Source of the DNA: Clostridia bacterium
GTDB lineage: Bacteria; Bacillota_A; Clostridia; Oscillospirales; Acutalibacteraceae
Assembly (NCBI GenBank): GCA_017435305.1
Contig: JAFSFH010000023.1
Coordinates: forward strand, 1-24,664
Length of the DNA: 24,664 bases
Direction of reading: 5' to 3'
Under the pieces are notes generated by a model that saw nothing but the letters and a program-made list of their open reading frames with translations, searched no databases and was not told the origin of the DNA. The stretch's first letter is position 1. Every line of letters begins with the position of its first letter. This document shows positions 6,084 to 12,570 of the stretch, piece after piece. A program made the position numbers and the translations under genes.

Positions 6084-7367
6084 ATGTCTAAACGCGCAAG
6101 ACAATGGAATATCCGCGTGGTGGCGCTGCTGCTGGCGGCGGCGATAGCTCTCGGTCTGTCCGCCTGCACCCGCGGTGGCTCGGACAAGGTGGAGCCCACC
6201 ACCACGGCGACCACCACCGGTACAACAACCACCGCCACCACCACAGAGACCACCGCCACCACCACTGAAAAAATTATCACCAATAAGCCCACCCGCACCA
6301 CCGCCACCCCCATCGTGGACGTTAAAAAGAAAAAGCTGTCGGTGCTGATCATCGGCAACAGCCATTCCATCGACGCCTTTTGGCTGCTGTATCAGGCGTA
6401 TATGGACCAGTACAGCGATACCGACCTGTGCGTGGGAATCTACCACTACAACGGCGGTAGCATTGACGAGCATTTGGCGTTTCTGAAGGATAACACTGCG
6501 GCCATCCGCTATTACAAAAACACCAGCGGCTGGTGGAATATTAAGTACGATGTGACGCCGGAGTCGGTGCTCACCGACCAGCCCTGGGACGTGATTATGA
6601 TGCAGCCCGCCAAGGAGGACCTGGCGGATCCCAACCTCAACCACGACGGGCGCTACGCCCTGGCCGAGGCGGTGGACCGTTACGTGAAGAATCCCCACGA
6701 GTTTGTGTGGCACGTGTCCTGGCCCAGTCCCAATGATGAGATGTTTTTCTCCCCCGACTACGTGCGTCAGCCGCCGGTGGGGTATAAGGATAAATTGACC
6801 CGCCTGTACGGCTTTAATCCGGTCAACCAGTTTTCGGTTATGACCGGCGCCACCAAGAAGTGGGTGCTGACCGATCCGCTGTATTCGCGGGCGGTGTGCT
6901 CCGGCACGTCCATTATGCAGGCGCACCTGACCCAGGGCATCCCCCAGGCGGAGCTGTGGCGGGACTACACCCACCTGAGCGATTACGGACGGCTGATGGC
7001 CGCCTATGCCCTGGTGGCACAGCTGACCGGCAAACCGATCAAGTCGGTGGGCATCGACGCCATTCCGGTGAAATGGCGCCATAAGCAGAATAAGGCGCAG
7101 GGCGTCCAGACCATCACCCCCGCTATGAAAAAGGTGATGATCAAGGCGGTCAACCATTCGTTGTCCGACCCGTGGAGCATCCCGCCCCAGACCGGCGTGA
7201 CCACCACGACCACGACAGCCACCGTCACCACCACCGCCACCACCACAACACAAACCACCGATACCACAACCACCACCACCGATACCACCACCGAAACGGT
7301 ATCGACAGAGGATACCACCGTCACCACAGAGGACACCACCACCGTCCCCACCGAACCGACGGAATAA
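6084..7367 (+). CDS. Secreted SGNH-hydrolase-like (DUF4886-like) lipoprotein with Thr-rich arms
   Basis: A 427-aa probable lipoprotein. The signal peptide ends in a lipobox LSAC with the lipidated cysteine at C28. A Thr-rich linker (about 38-75) leads to a globular domain (about 84-365), and a second Thr-rich tail runs from 373 to the end. The domain has GNSHS (91-95, candidate nucleophile S93) and, near its end, WRDYTHLSDYGR with a D-x-x-H pair (D294, H297). That is the arrangement of SGNH/GDSL esterases and resembles DUF4886 proteins. The Thr-rich arms suggest an extended, possibly glycosylated, surface stalk. A close paralogue follows 26 bp downstream, probably in the same transcript. The substrate is unknown; sugar-ester or carbohydrate deacetylation would be a guess. 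Confidence 0.75.
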   Translation: MSKRARQWNIRVVALLLAAAIALGLSACTRGGSDKVEPTTTATTTGTTTTATTTETTATTTEKIITNKPTRTTATPIVDVKKKKLSVLIIGNSHSIDAFWLLYQAYMDQYSDTDLCVGIYHYNGGSIDEHLAFLKDNTAAIRYYKNTSGWWNIKYDVTPESVLTDQPWDVIMMQPAKEDLADPNLNHDGRYALAEAVDRYVKNPHEFVWHVSWPSPNDEMFFSPDYVRQPPVGYKDKLTRLYGFNPVNQFSVMTGATKKWVLTDPLYSRAVCSGTSIMQAHLTQGIPQAELWRDYTHLSDYGRLMAAYALVAQLTGKPIKSVGIDAIPVKWRHKQNKAQGVQTITPAMKKVMIKAVNHSLSDPWSIPPQTGVTTTTTTATVTTTATTTTQTTDTTTTTTDTTTETVSTEDTTVTTEDTTTVPTEPTE

Positions 7368-7393
7368 AACAGTATGAGAGAGGAGGAAACGGA

Positions 7394-8428
7394 ATGATCA
7401 AACGCGTATTGGCCATCGCCCTGTCGTTGGCGGCGGTGTGCGTGCTGCTGTGCTCCAGCGCGGCAGAGACCACCGCCCCCGATGAGAGTCTGTCGGTGGA
7501 CGTGCACGCGCCGGTGGTTGCCGGCGACGGCGCCTACATCGACACCACGGCCAAGCGTATGCGGATATTGATTATCGGCAACAGTCATTCCATTGACGCC
7601 TTTCATCTGCTGTATATGGCCTATAAGGACCAGTACCCCAGTACCGACCTGTGCCTGGGCATCTGCCACTATAACGGCGCCTCCATTGACGAGCACGTGA
7701 GATTTGCCCGCCGCAACAGCAAGGCGTATCGGTATTTGAAGAATGAAAAGGGGCGCTGGGTGATCACCATCAAGAACACCATGAAGAGCGTGCTCAGGGA
7801 CGAGCCCTGGGACGTGATCATGATCCAGCCCGCCAAGGAGGACCTGGCGGACAAGACCCTCAATCTCAGCGGGCGTCGGGCGCTGGAGTCCAAGGTGGAC
7901 CATTGGATGCGCACGCCGTATAAGCTGATGTGGCACATCTCCTGGCCGAGCCCCAATGACGAGATGTTTTTCTCCCCCGATTACGTGCGCCAGCCGCCCA
8001 AGGGGTATAAGGATAAGCTGACGCGTCTGTACGGCTTTAACCCCAAGACGCAGTTTTCGCTGATGCTGCGTATGACGCGGGCGCACATATTGGAGGACGA
8101 CACCTATTACAGCGCGTTGTGCTCCGGCACGTCGGTGATGCAGGCGCATCTGGAGCAGGGCGTGCCCCAGTCGGAGCTGTGGCGGGACTACACCCACCTG
8201 AGCGATTACGGACGGCTGATGGTGGGCTATGCGCTGGTGGTGCAGCTGACCGGCTGTCCCATCGAGGAGGTGGGGGTGGACATCATTGACAAATATTCGC
8301 GGCACGTTCAGTATCGGGATTTGGGCGATATGACCGTCACCGAGGAGATGAAGCGTTCCATTGTCATCGCCGCCAACCACACCCTGGAGAATGCGTGGGT
8401 TATGCCCGCCGACACACAAGAACAGTAA
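7394..8428 (+). CDS. Secreted SGNH-hydrolase-like (DUF4886-like) protein, tandem paralogue
   Basis: A 344-aa paralogue of the preceding gene. The frame is open further upstream, overlapping the Thr-rich tail of its neighbour in another frame. GAGGAGGAAACGG before the ATG at 7394 and the signal peptide that follows (hydrophobic 4-20) fix this start. The cysteine at 20 follows VLL, a poor lipobox, so it may be secreted rather than lipidated. GNSHS (62-66, S64) and WRDYTHLSDYGR (D265, H268) are conserved. So are SWPSPNDEMFFSPDYVRQPP and GYKDKLTRLYGFNP, nearly identical in both proteins. It lacks both Thr-rich arms. The pair arose by tandem duplication; function is unassigned. Confidence 0.75.
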   Translation: MIKRVLAIALSLAAVCVLLCSSAAETTAPDESLSVDVHAPVVAGDGAYIDTTAKRMRILIIGNSHSIDAFHLLYMAYKDQYPSTDLCLGICHYNGASIDEHVRFARRNSKAYRYLKNEKGRWVITIKNTMKSVLRDEPWDVIMIQPAKEDLADKTLNLSGRRALESKVDHWMRTPYKLMWHISWPSPNDEMFFSPDYVRQPPKGYKDKLTRLYGFNPKTQFSLMLRMTRAHILEDDTYYSALCSGTSVMQAHLEQGVPQSELWRDYTHLSDYGRLMVGYALVVQLTGCPIEEVGVDIIDKYSRHVQYRDLGDMTVTEEMKRSIVIAANHTLENAWVMPADTQEQ

Positions 8429-8429
8429 A

Positions 8430-8460
8430 AAAACAGCGGAGGAATATCCTCCGCTGTTTT
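8430..8460. terminator. Bidirectional terminator between convergent genes
   Basis: A perfect 14-bp stem (8430-8443 with 8447-8460) starts in an A-run and ends in a T-run. It separates the plus-strand SGNH pair from the minus-strand hydrolase and touches the stop codon of the latter. Confidence 0.9.
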
Positions 8461-9383
8461 TAATTCTCCCACAATATATCCTCCTGCTCCGGCAGGGGGT
8501 AGATGGTGAGGGTATTCCCCTCCAGCACCGACGGGCGCAACGCCACCCCCCGCAGGCGGTGACAGCCGTAGGTGCTGTAGAGATACGCCCGCCCCCGCAG
8601 GTCCATACAGGCGGTGTAGCGGGTGATGACGGGGCGCCCGTCCTCCGCCAGCACGCACCCTGACGGCACCGCCACCGCCGCCATCATACGGAACACCTGA
8701 CTGATCGGCTCCCCCGTGGGGGCGGCGTGGGCGGTGACGTACGCCCCCCGCACGAAGCGGGCTGGGGACGTGAAATCCCCCGGCAGCCCCACCGTGCCGC
8801 CGCCGCGGCTAAGGGGCTGCTGCCAGGCGTCCTGCGGCGGCGCGGGGGTGAGGTTGGCGTAGTGGGACAGATGGCTCAGCTGGTGGGGCAGAGGCGGCTC
8901 GTTGGTCAGCACGCGGGCGGGGTTTTCCATAATGCGGACGCCATCGGCGGTGGATTCCACCACCACGCTCCGTCCCGCATCCGCCAGCATCCAGTGCAGG
9001 CTGGCGGTGGGGTAGCGGTCACTGAAGGGGCGGTCGCACAGCACGAGCCCCCGCAGCAGCGACACCGCCTGGTCCACCGACTCGCACCGTCCCAGCAGGG
9101 TGGGGATGAGTCGGTGCACCGCCACCTCCACCCCCACGTCGGGCGGCGGGGCATAGCGGGCGCTGTGGGGGAAGTTTAGACCCGCCATCGCCAGTCCCGC
9201 CTCGTTGACTCCGTCGTAGTAGAGGGGATAGCCGTCCGCCACCGCGGCCATACCCACCATGCCGTAGCGGTTGTCCAGATACCCCCGCGGGGTGACCGTC
9301 ACCAGCTCGCCGTAGCCGTATTCCAGATCCAGCGTGCGCCCCATATAGCCGCCGCCCGCCGCATAAAATAACGCCGTACACAT
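8460..9383 (-). CDS. Choloylglycine-hydrolase-family (Ntn) amidase
   Basis: A 307-aa enzyme of the linear-amide C-N hydrolase family (bile salt hydrolases, penicillin V acylases). The frame is open 36 codons further upstream, but AAGGAGG before the ATG at 9383 and the required MC start fix the start: C2 becomes the N-terminal nucleophile after Met removal. Family landmarks are GRTLD with R16 and D19, AGLNFPHSARY (67-77), LTNEPP with N161, and GLPGDFTSPARFVRGA (199-214) with R209. The usual GN step after NFP, where bile salt hydrolases carry a key Asn, reads HS here, so bile-salt specificity is uncertain. No signal peptide is seen; it is probably cytoplasmic. Bile salts or N-acyl amino acids/lactones are possible substrates. 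Confidence 0.88.
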   Translation of the reverse strand: MCTALFYAAGGGYMGRTLDLEYGYGELVTVTPRGYLDNRYGMVGMAAVADGYPLYYDGVNEAGLAMAGLNFPHSARYAPPPDVGVEVAVHRLIPTLLGRCESVDQAVSLLRGLVLCDRPFSDRYPTASLHWMLADAGRSVVVESTADGVRIMENPARVLTNEPPLPHQLSHLSHYANLTPAPPQDAWQQPLSRGGGTVGLPGDFTSPARFVRGAYVTAHAAPTGEPISQVFRMMAAVAVPSGCVLAEDGRPVITRYTACMDLRGRAYLYSTYGCHRLRGVALRPSVLEGNTLTIYPLPEQEDILWEN

Positions 9384-9421
9384 ACCGCCGCCTCCTTTTT
9401 CACCAGTATGCCCCGTTTGGC

Positions 9422-9456
9422 GCAAAAAAAATAACCCCCGGCTCAGCCGAGGGGTT
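9422..9456 (-). terminator. Hairpin with T-run upstream of the choloylglycine-hydrolase-family gene
   Basis: On the minus strand AACCCC-(T)-CGGC pairs with GCCG-GGGGTT, followed by an eight-T run. It looks like an intrinsic terminator lying 39 bp before the start codon of the hydrolase gene. It could end transcripts arriving from 9728-10604, or act as a leader attenuator. Confidence 0.6.
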
Positions 9457-9529
9457 CCCGCGTGGACAACGCCTATAAACCGGCGACACATAAACGCGTA
9501 ACTTTTACCGACACGTGCGACGGTTAGAA

Positions 9530-9672
9530 AAGGCCCCCTTGCCTAAAGGGGGCTGGCACGGCGACAGCCGTGACTGGGGGATTCCAAACCGCAAAGCGGT
9601 TTGCTGTGCTACGCACAGTATCCTTCCGACCTCGCTATCGCTCGGCTACTGGGAGGCCCCCTTGCCATCGCC
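9530..9672. repeat. Hairpin repeat, divergent third relative of the 260-bp element
   Basis: It begins AAGGCCCCCTTGCCTAAAGG, as in copy B (3672-3691), and later has GACTGGGGGATT as in that copy, but the inside differs. It carries CACGGC-GACA-GCCGTG, AACCGC-AAA-GCGGTT, TGTGC-TAC-GCACA and further small stems. It is non-coding. Confidence 0.65.
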
Positions 9673-9695
9673 TACCGGCGGGGGTACACCGACAA

Positions 9696-9723
9696 AAAGC
9701 GACAAGGTTTCCCTTGTCGCTTT
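9696..9723 (-). terminator. Terminator of the lipoprotein gene
   Basis: A 12-bp perfect stem AAAGCGACAAGG/CCTTGTCGCTTT with a four-base loop, with T-runs on both strands, begins 5 bp after the lipoprotein stop codon. Confidence 0.85.
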
Positions 9724-9727
9724 CGGC

Positions 9728-10288
9728 TTATTCTTCGGATACGGGGGGACGGTAGTTCATCAGCAGCAGCTCGATGTGGCAGTCCACCGACACGCCCGGC
9801 GTTTCGGTGAGGGAGCGATAGCGCAGGATCTTCACGTAGTTGCTGACGCGATACTCCGCAAAGCTGCTGTCCGGCTTGCTCATCTTCTCCACGGCGGCGT
9901 CCAGCTGATCCCCGTTGGCGCTGCTGTCCGCGATCCGGGTGAGATGGCGGAACAGAGAGAGCGCCCGTTCCAGGTCCGCCTCGGTCTTGCCGCCGCAGAT
10001 GTCCGCGTACAGACCGTATTCGGTGGGGTACACGGTCACCTCACAGCCGTTGGTGTACAGGATGTACTGGTCGGGCTTGGACCCGCGGGAGGTGCCCTGC
10101 AGAGCCAGGTCGCTGTTTTCGTAGATGTCGGTGATGAAGTCGTTGACGGTGACGTTGTCCACGTACACCTTTTCGTAGTCCTCCTCGGTGGGCTCGGTGG
10201 AGGGGGTGGGGGCTTCGGGCTTGCCCCCGCAGGCGGTCAGGCACAGCACCAGAGCGCCGCACAGCAGCAGTATCAGCCATTTTTTCAT
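9728..10288 (-). CDS. Putative lipoprotein, unknown function
   Basis: A 186-aa protein with a clear lipoprotein signal: basic start MKKW, hydrophobic core and lipobox LTAC with C20. A short Pro/Thr/Glu linker follows (22-36). The remaining 150 residues are soluble and mixed alpha/beta in character; I recognise no family. It has three cysteines after the lipobox (in NGCEV, DICGG and VDCHI). It starts 13 bp after the stop codon of the TIGR04076-family gene, with GAGGT in the gap, so the two are one operon. It is most likely anchored outside the cell membrane. Confidence 0.75.
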   Translation of the reverse strand: MKKWLILLLCGALVLCLTACGGKPEAPTPSTEPTEEDYEKVYVDNVTVNDFITDIYENSDLALQGTSRGSKPDQYILYTNGCEVTVYPTEYGLYADICGGKTEADLERALSLFRHLTRIADSSANGDQLDAAVEKMSKPDSSFAEYRVSNYVKILRYRSLTETPGVSVDCHIELLLMNYRPPVSEE

Positions 10289-10301
10289 AGTCGTTACCTC
10301 G

Positions 10302-10604
10302 TCAGTCGATGGTTTCCAGCAGGAATGAAACGGGGCGAAACCCGTCGTTGCAGGAGATCATAGCGGAGTGGGGATTTTGCATCCAGCCGTCGAAGAAGTT
10401 GCCGCCGCCGGCGGCCAATTCCTGCACAAAGGCGGACATACAGCCCCACGCCTCGTCGCACAGACCCCGGGGCTTTTCGCCGTTTTCGGACAGGAATACC
10501 TGCCCGATCTGCAGGTCGCAGGCGTGGGAGATGGGGTTTTCGTACCGCTCCATTAGGTCGGGATATTGGGTGCGCCGCATGGCGGTGATACGCACGGATT
10601 TCAT
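10302..10604 (-). CDS. TIGR04076-family protein
   Basis: A 100-aa cytoplasmic protein matching my memory of the TIGR04076 family, small Clostridial proteins of unknown function. Typical features are the KSVRITAMRRTQYPDL start, a CDxxxGQVFL strand (29-38), KPRGLCDEAWG (44-54) and the ending CNDGFRPVSFLLETID. Conserved cysteines fall at C29, C49, C55 and C85. GAGGTGATC before the ATG gives a good start. It is first in an operon with the lipoprotein gene and is transcribed from a strong promoter at 10680-10708. Nothing in the sequence gives a function. Confidence 0.8.
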   Translation of the reverse strand: MKSVRITAMRRTQYPDLMERYENPISHACDLQIGQVFLSENGEKPRGLCDEAWGCMSAFVQELAAGGGNFFDGWMQNPHSAMISCNDGFRPVSFLLETID

Positions 10605-10679
10605 AGGATCACCTCAAGAGAAAGGGTGGAGCAACCGGCTCGCCGCCTTCGGGCGGATTCCGATTTGCCGCTTTATCTT

Positions 10680-10708
10680 ATCATACACCCTGCGCAACGA
10701 ATTATCAA
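10680..10708 (-). promoter_or_regulatory. Promoter of the TIGR04076-lipoprotein operon
   Basis: On the minus strand TTGATA (10703-10708), a 17-bp spacer and TATGAT (10680-10685). The leader of about 70 bases carries a small CCGCC-CGAA-GGCGG hairpin. Confidence 0.75.
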
Positions 10709-10723
10709 GAGCCTTTTGCCCCG

Positions 10724-10741
10724 CAGTAGACAAAGAAAAAG
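10724..10741 (+). repeat. 18-bp motif, copy 1
   Basis: CAGTAGACAAAGAAAAAG, one mismatch from the two other copies at 12487-12504 and 16205-16222, all on the plus strand. It lies upstream of the XRE regulator promoter. Confidence 0.6.
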
Positions 10742-10763
10742 CGCGAGAGCAACCGCGCGTTGC

Positions 10764-10792
10764 TTGTGATTCGCACCGCAATCTGTTATAAT
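10764..10792 (+). promoter_or_regulatory. Promoter of the XRE regulator
   Basis: TTGTGA (10764-10769), a 17-bp spacer and TATAAT (10787-10792), about 30 bp before the start codon. Confidence 0.75.
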
Positions 10793-10824
10793 ATAGCCAT
10801 AGTAAACAAGGGACGGTAAAACAT

Positions 10825-11589
10825 ATGGAAACAAAAGATATCATTTTTGAACTCAGAACGAAACATGGACTCTCCCAGGAGGAACTTGCCGAAAAGGTAT
10901 TTGTTACCCGTCAGGCGGTTTCGCGTTGGGAGAATGGCGAAACGGTACCCAACACCGAAACGTTAAAGCTTCTTTCTAAGCTCTTCGATGTCTCGATTAA
11001 TACGCTTCTCGGCTCTCCGAGAGACCTCGTCTGTCAATGCTGCGGTATGCCGCTGGAGGATAGTAGCATCAGCCGTGAAAAAGACGGGATCTTCAACGAA
11101 GATTATTGCAAGTGGTGCTACGCCGACGGCGAGTATATGTATCACGATATGGACGATCTGATCGAGGTATGTGTCACGAATATGGCAAGCGAGGCCTTTC
11201 CCTCGGAGCAGGTTCGTGCGTACTTGAAGGAAATGCTTCCCAAGCTCGACTATTGGAAGAAATATAAAAATCTTGATGATGGTGGCAAGTTTGAAGAATT
11301 CAAACGCAAACTGATCGACGAGATTAACGCCCTCGGTGTCGAAGGAATGCCGAAGGTCGAAAAGCTCAACGCGCTCGTGGGCGGCTACGTCAACCTCGAA
11401 TACCGCCTCCCAAACGGCAAGACCGTCAAATTCCTTGATGATAACGCCACCTATCTGGGAAATCAGCTGGAATGCGAATTCGGCGGTGACCGATGCTTTG
11501 GCATCGTCGCCAATATGGACTTCATCCTCATCTGCACCTACGAGGAAAACGGCGAAAATCCCGAGCTTGTCGTTTATAAGAAAAGATAA
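10825..11589 (+). CDS. XRE-family regulator with zinc-ribbon domain
   Basis: A 254-aa protein. Residues 4-62 form a Cro/CI-type helix-turn-helix (LSQEELAEKVFVTRQAVSRWENGETVPNTETLKLLSKLF region). Next comes a putative zinc ribbon: C70-QC-C73-GMPL and C95-KW-C98, a pattern found in Clostridial zinc-ribbon proteins. The C-terminal half (about 105-254) is unassigned and ends in a beta-rich segment around YVNLEYRLPNGKTVKF. The ribosome site is weak (AAGGGACGG). Codon use is more A/T-rich than in the flanking genes, suggesting acquisition. The regulated genes are unknown; the convergent acetyltransferase gene shares its terminator. Confidence 0.82.
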   Translation: METKDIIFELRTKHGLSQEELAEKVFVTRQAVSRWENGETVPNTETLKLLSKLFDVSINTLLGSPRDLVCQCCGMPLEDSSISREKDGIFNEDYCKWCYADGEYMYHDMDDLIEVCVTNMASEAFPSEQVRAYLKEMLPKLDYWKKYKNLDDGGKFEEFKRKLIDEINALGVEGMPKVEKLNALVGGYVNLEYRLPNGKTVKFLDDNATYLGNQLECEFGGDRCFGIVANMDFILICTYEENGENPELVVYKKR

Positions 11590-11594
11590 AAATT

Positions 11595-11630
11595 GCCGCT
11601 GAGATGGATCTCTCCACCTCAGCGGCTTTT
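11595..11630. terminator. Bidirectional terminator between convergent genes
   Basis: GCCGCTGAG pairs with CTCAGCGGC, with an inner TGGA/TCCA stem. TTTT follows on the plus strand and a T-run (from AAAAATT) on the minus strand. It serves both the regulator and the acetyltransferase. Confidence 0.8.
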
Positions 11631-11634
11631 ACGT

Positions 11635-12288
11635 TTATCTTACCACAGATGAATGACTATAGATGTAGAACTCCTCTTGGCTGGGCATCCACTTCTTTTC
11701 CTTGGGTGGAAATGTGGCGTCGAAGGCGTTAACTGCGGCAACGTCCTCACAGCAATCGGCGGCGGTACTGGGGATATACATCCACTTTCTGCCGTCCAGC
11801 ACGTTTGTAACAAGTTCGCAAACGAGAAGCGCCGTCGGGAAGTTGCCATCCACAACAAAACTCACGTTCTTCTTTTTGCAGCTCACAAATCCACAGCTGA
11901 CGTAGTTGCCCGGATTGCCGAAGTTGATATTCACGTCATATCCCATCTTTCGTGCGACCTCAAAGGAATGCTCGGTCAGCATTTTGCCGAGTTTCTGCCT
12001 TTGATATTTCGGCGCAATGCAAAGGGGACCGAAGGAAAGGATCTCCTTGTGGTTTCCGTTCTCATCCTCAAGCCAAGCTTTGGTGTACATGATGTTGCCC
12101 ACGATCTCTCCGTCCTTCTCCAGCACAAAGGCAAGCTCGGGAATGAAATCGGGGTGATTTCGCATCATGTGCACAAAGTAGTGCTCGTCCGCCCCCGGCT
12201 TATAGACGTTCCAAAATGCCTCACGGGTCAGTTCTTCTACGGCTCTGTAGTCTTTTTCTGTCTCTAAACGTATCGTCAAATTTTCCAT
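11635..12288 (-). CDS. GNAT-family N-acetyltransferase
   Basis: A 217-aa GNAT enzyme that would transfer acetyl from acetyl-CoA to an amine. The acetyl-CoA-binding strand-loop-helix is GPLCIAPKYQRQKLGKML (about 87-104), a variant of the usual Q/RxxGxG/A loop. The N-terminal part (IRLETEKDYRAVEELTREAFW) and the FGNPGNYVSCGF segment are typical of the family members that act on small molecules. AAAGGAT precedes the ATG. It has a lower GC content than the flanking housekeeping genes. The acceptor substrate is not evident. Confidence 0.88.
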   Translation of the reverse strand: MENLTIRLETEKDYRAVEELTREAFWNVYKPGADEHYFVHMMRNHPDFIPELAFVLEKDGEIVGNIMYTKAWLEDENGNHKEILSFGPLCIAPKYQRQKLGKMLTEHSFEVARKMGYDVNINFGNPGNYVSCGFVSCKKKNVSFVVDGNFPTALLVCELVTNVLDGRKWMYIPSTAADCCEDVAAVNAFDATFPPKEKKWMPSQEEFYIYSHSSVVR

Positions 12289-12325
12289 TTTTAAATCCTT
12301 TCATAATTCGTTGACGCTCAAAATA

Positions 12326-12360
12326 CGAGAGGATTGCGAGATGTATTTGCAAACCTCTCG
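12326..12360 (-). other. Hairpin in the leader of the acetyltransferase gene
   Basis: CGAGAGG-A-TTGC pairs with GCAA-A-CCTCTCG around an 11-base loop. On the minus strand it is followed by GTATTTTG, so it could be a weak attenuator about 40 bp before the acetyltransferase start. Confidence 0.4.
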
Positions 12361-12486
12361 TTTACAATACAATCTCCAAGGTGTTGTTCTTCTTCAAACA
12401 GCATTCTCCAAAAAATAAATTCGGCTTTCACCGTATGGTAATTGTACCACAAAACCGGCGATATTGCAACCTGCCCGTATGCACCG

Positions 12487-12504
12487 CAGTAAACAAAGAA
12501 AAAG
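12487..12504 (+). repeat. 18-bp motif, copy 2
   Basis: CAGTAAACAAAGAAAAAG, identical to 16205-16222 and one base different from 10724-10741. It ends 3 bp before the -35 box of the CoA-disulfide reductase promoter. Confidence 0.6.
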
Positions 12505-12507
12505 GGA

Positions 12508-12536
12508 TTGAGAAAAGCCAAAGACAATGGTATAAT
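12508..12536 (+). promoter_or_regulatory. Promoter of the CoA-disulfide reductase-like gene
   Basis: TTGAGA (12508-12513), a 17-bp spacer and TATAAT (12531-12536). The A-rich 18-bp motif directly upstream could act as an UP element. Confidence 0.82.
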
Positions 12537-12570
12537 ATTTATATAAAAGCGTTGTAAAGAGGTGAAAAGG

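Noticed and set aside
7004..8419. 471-aa minus-strand ORF (and 399-aa at 6054-7253)
   Set aside because: Antisense shadows of the SGNH pair; their Val-rich runs are the reverse of the ACC/ACA threonine codons.
9515..10363. 282-aa plus-strand ORF
   Set aside because: Starts in a hairpin repeat and is antisense to the lipoprotein gene.
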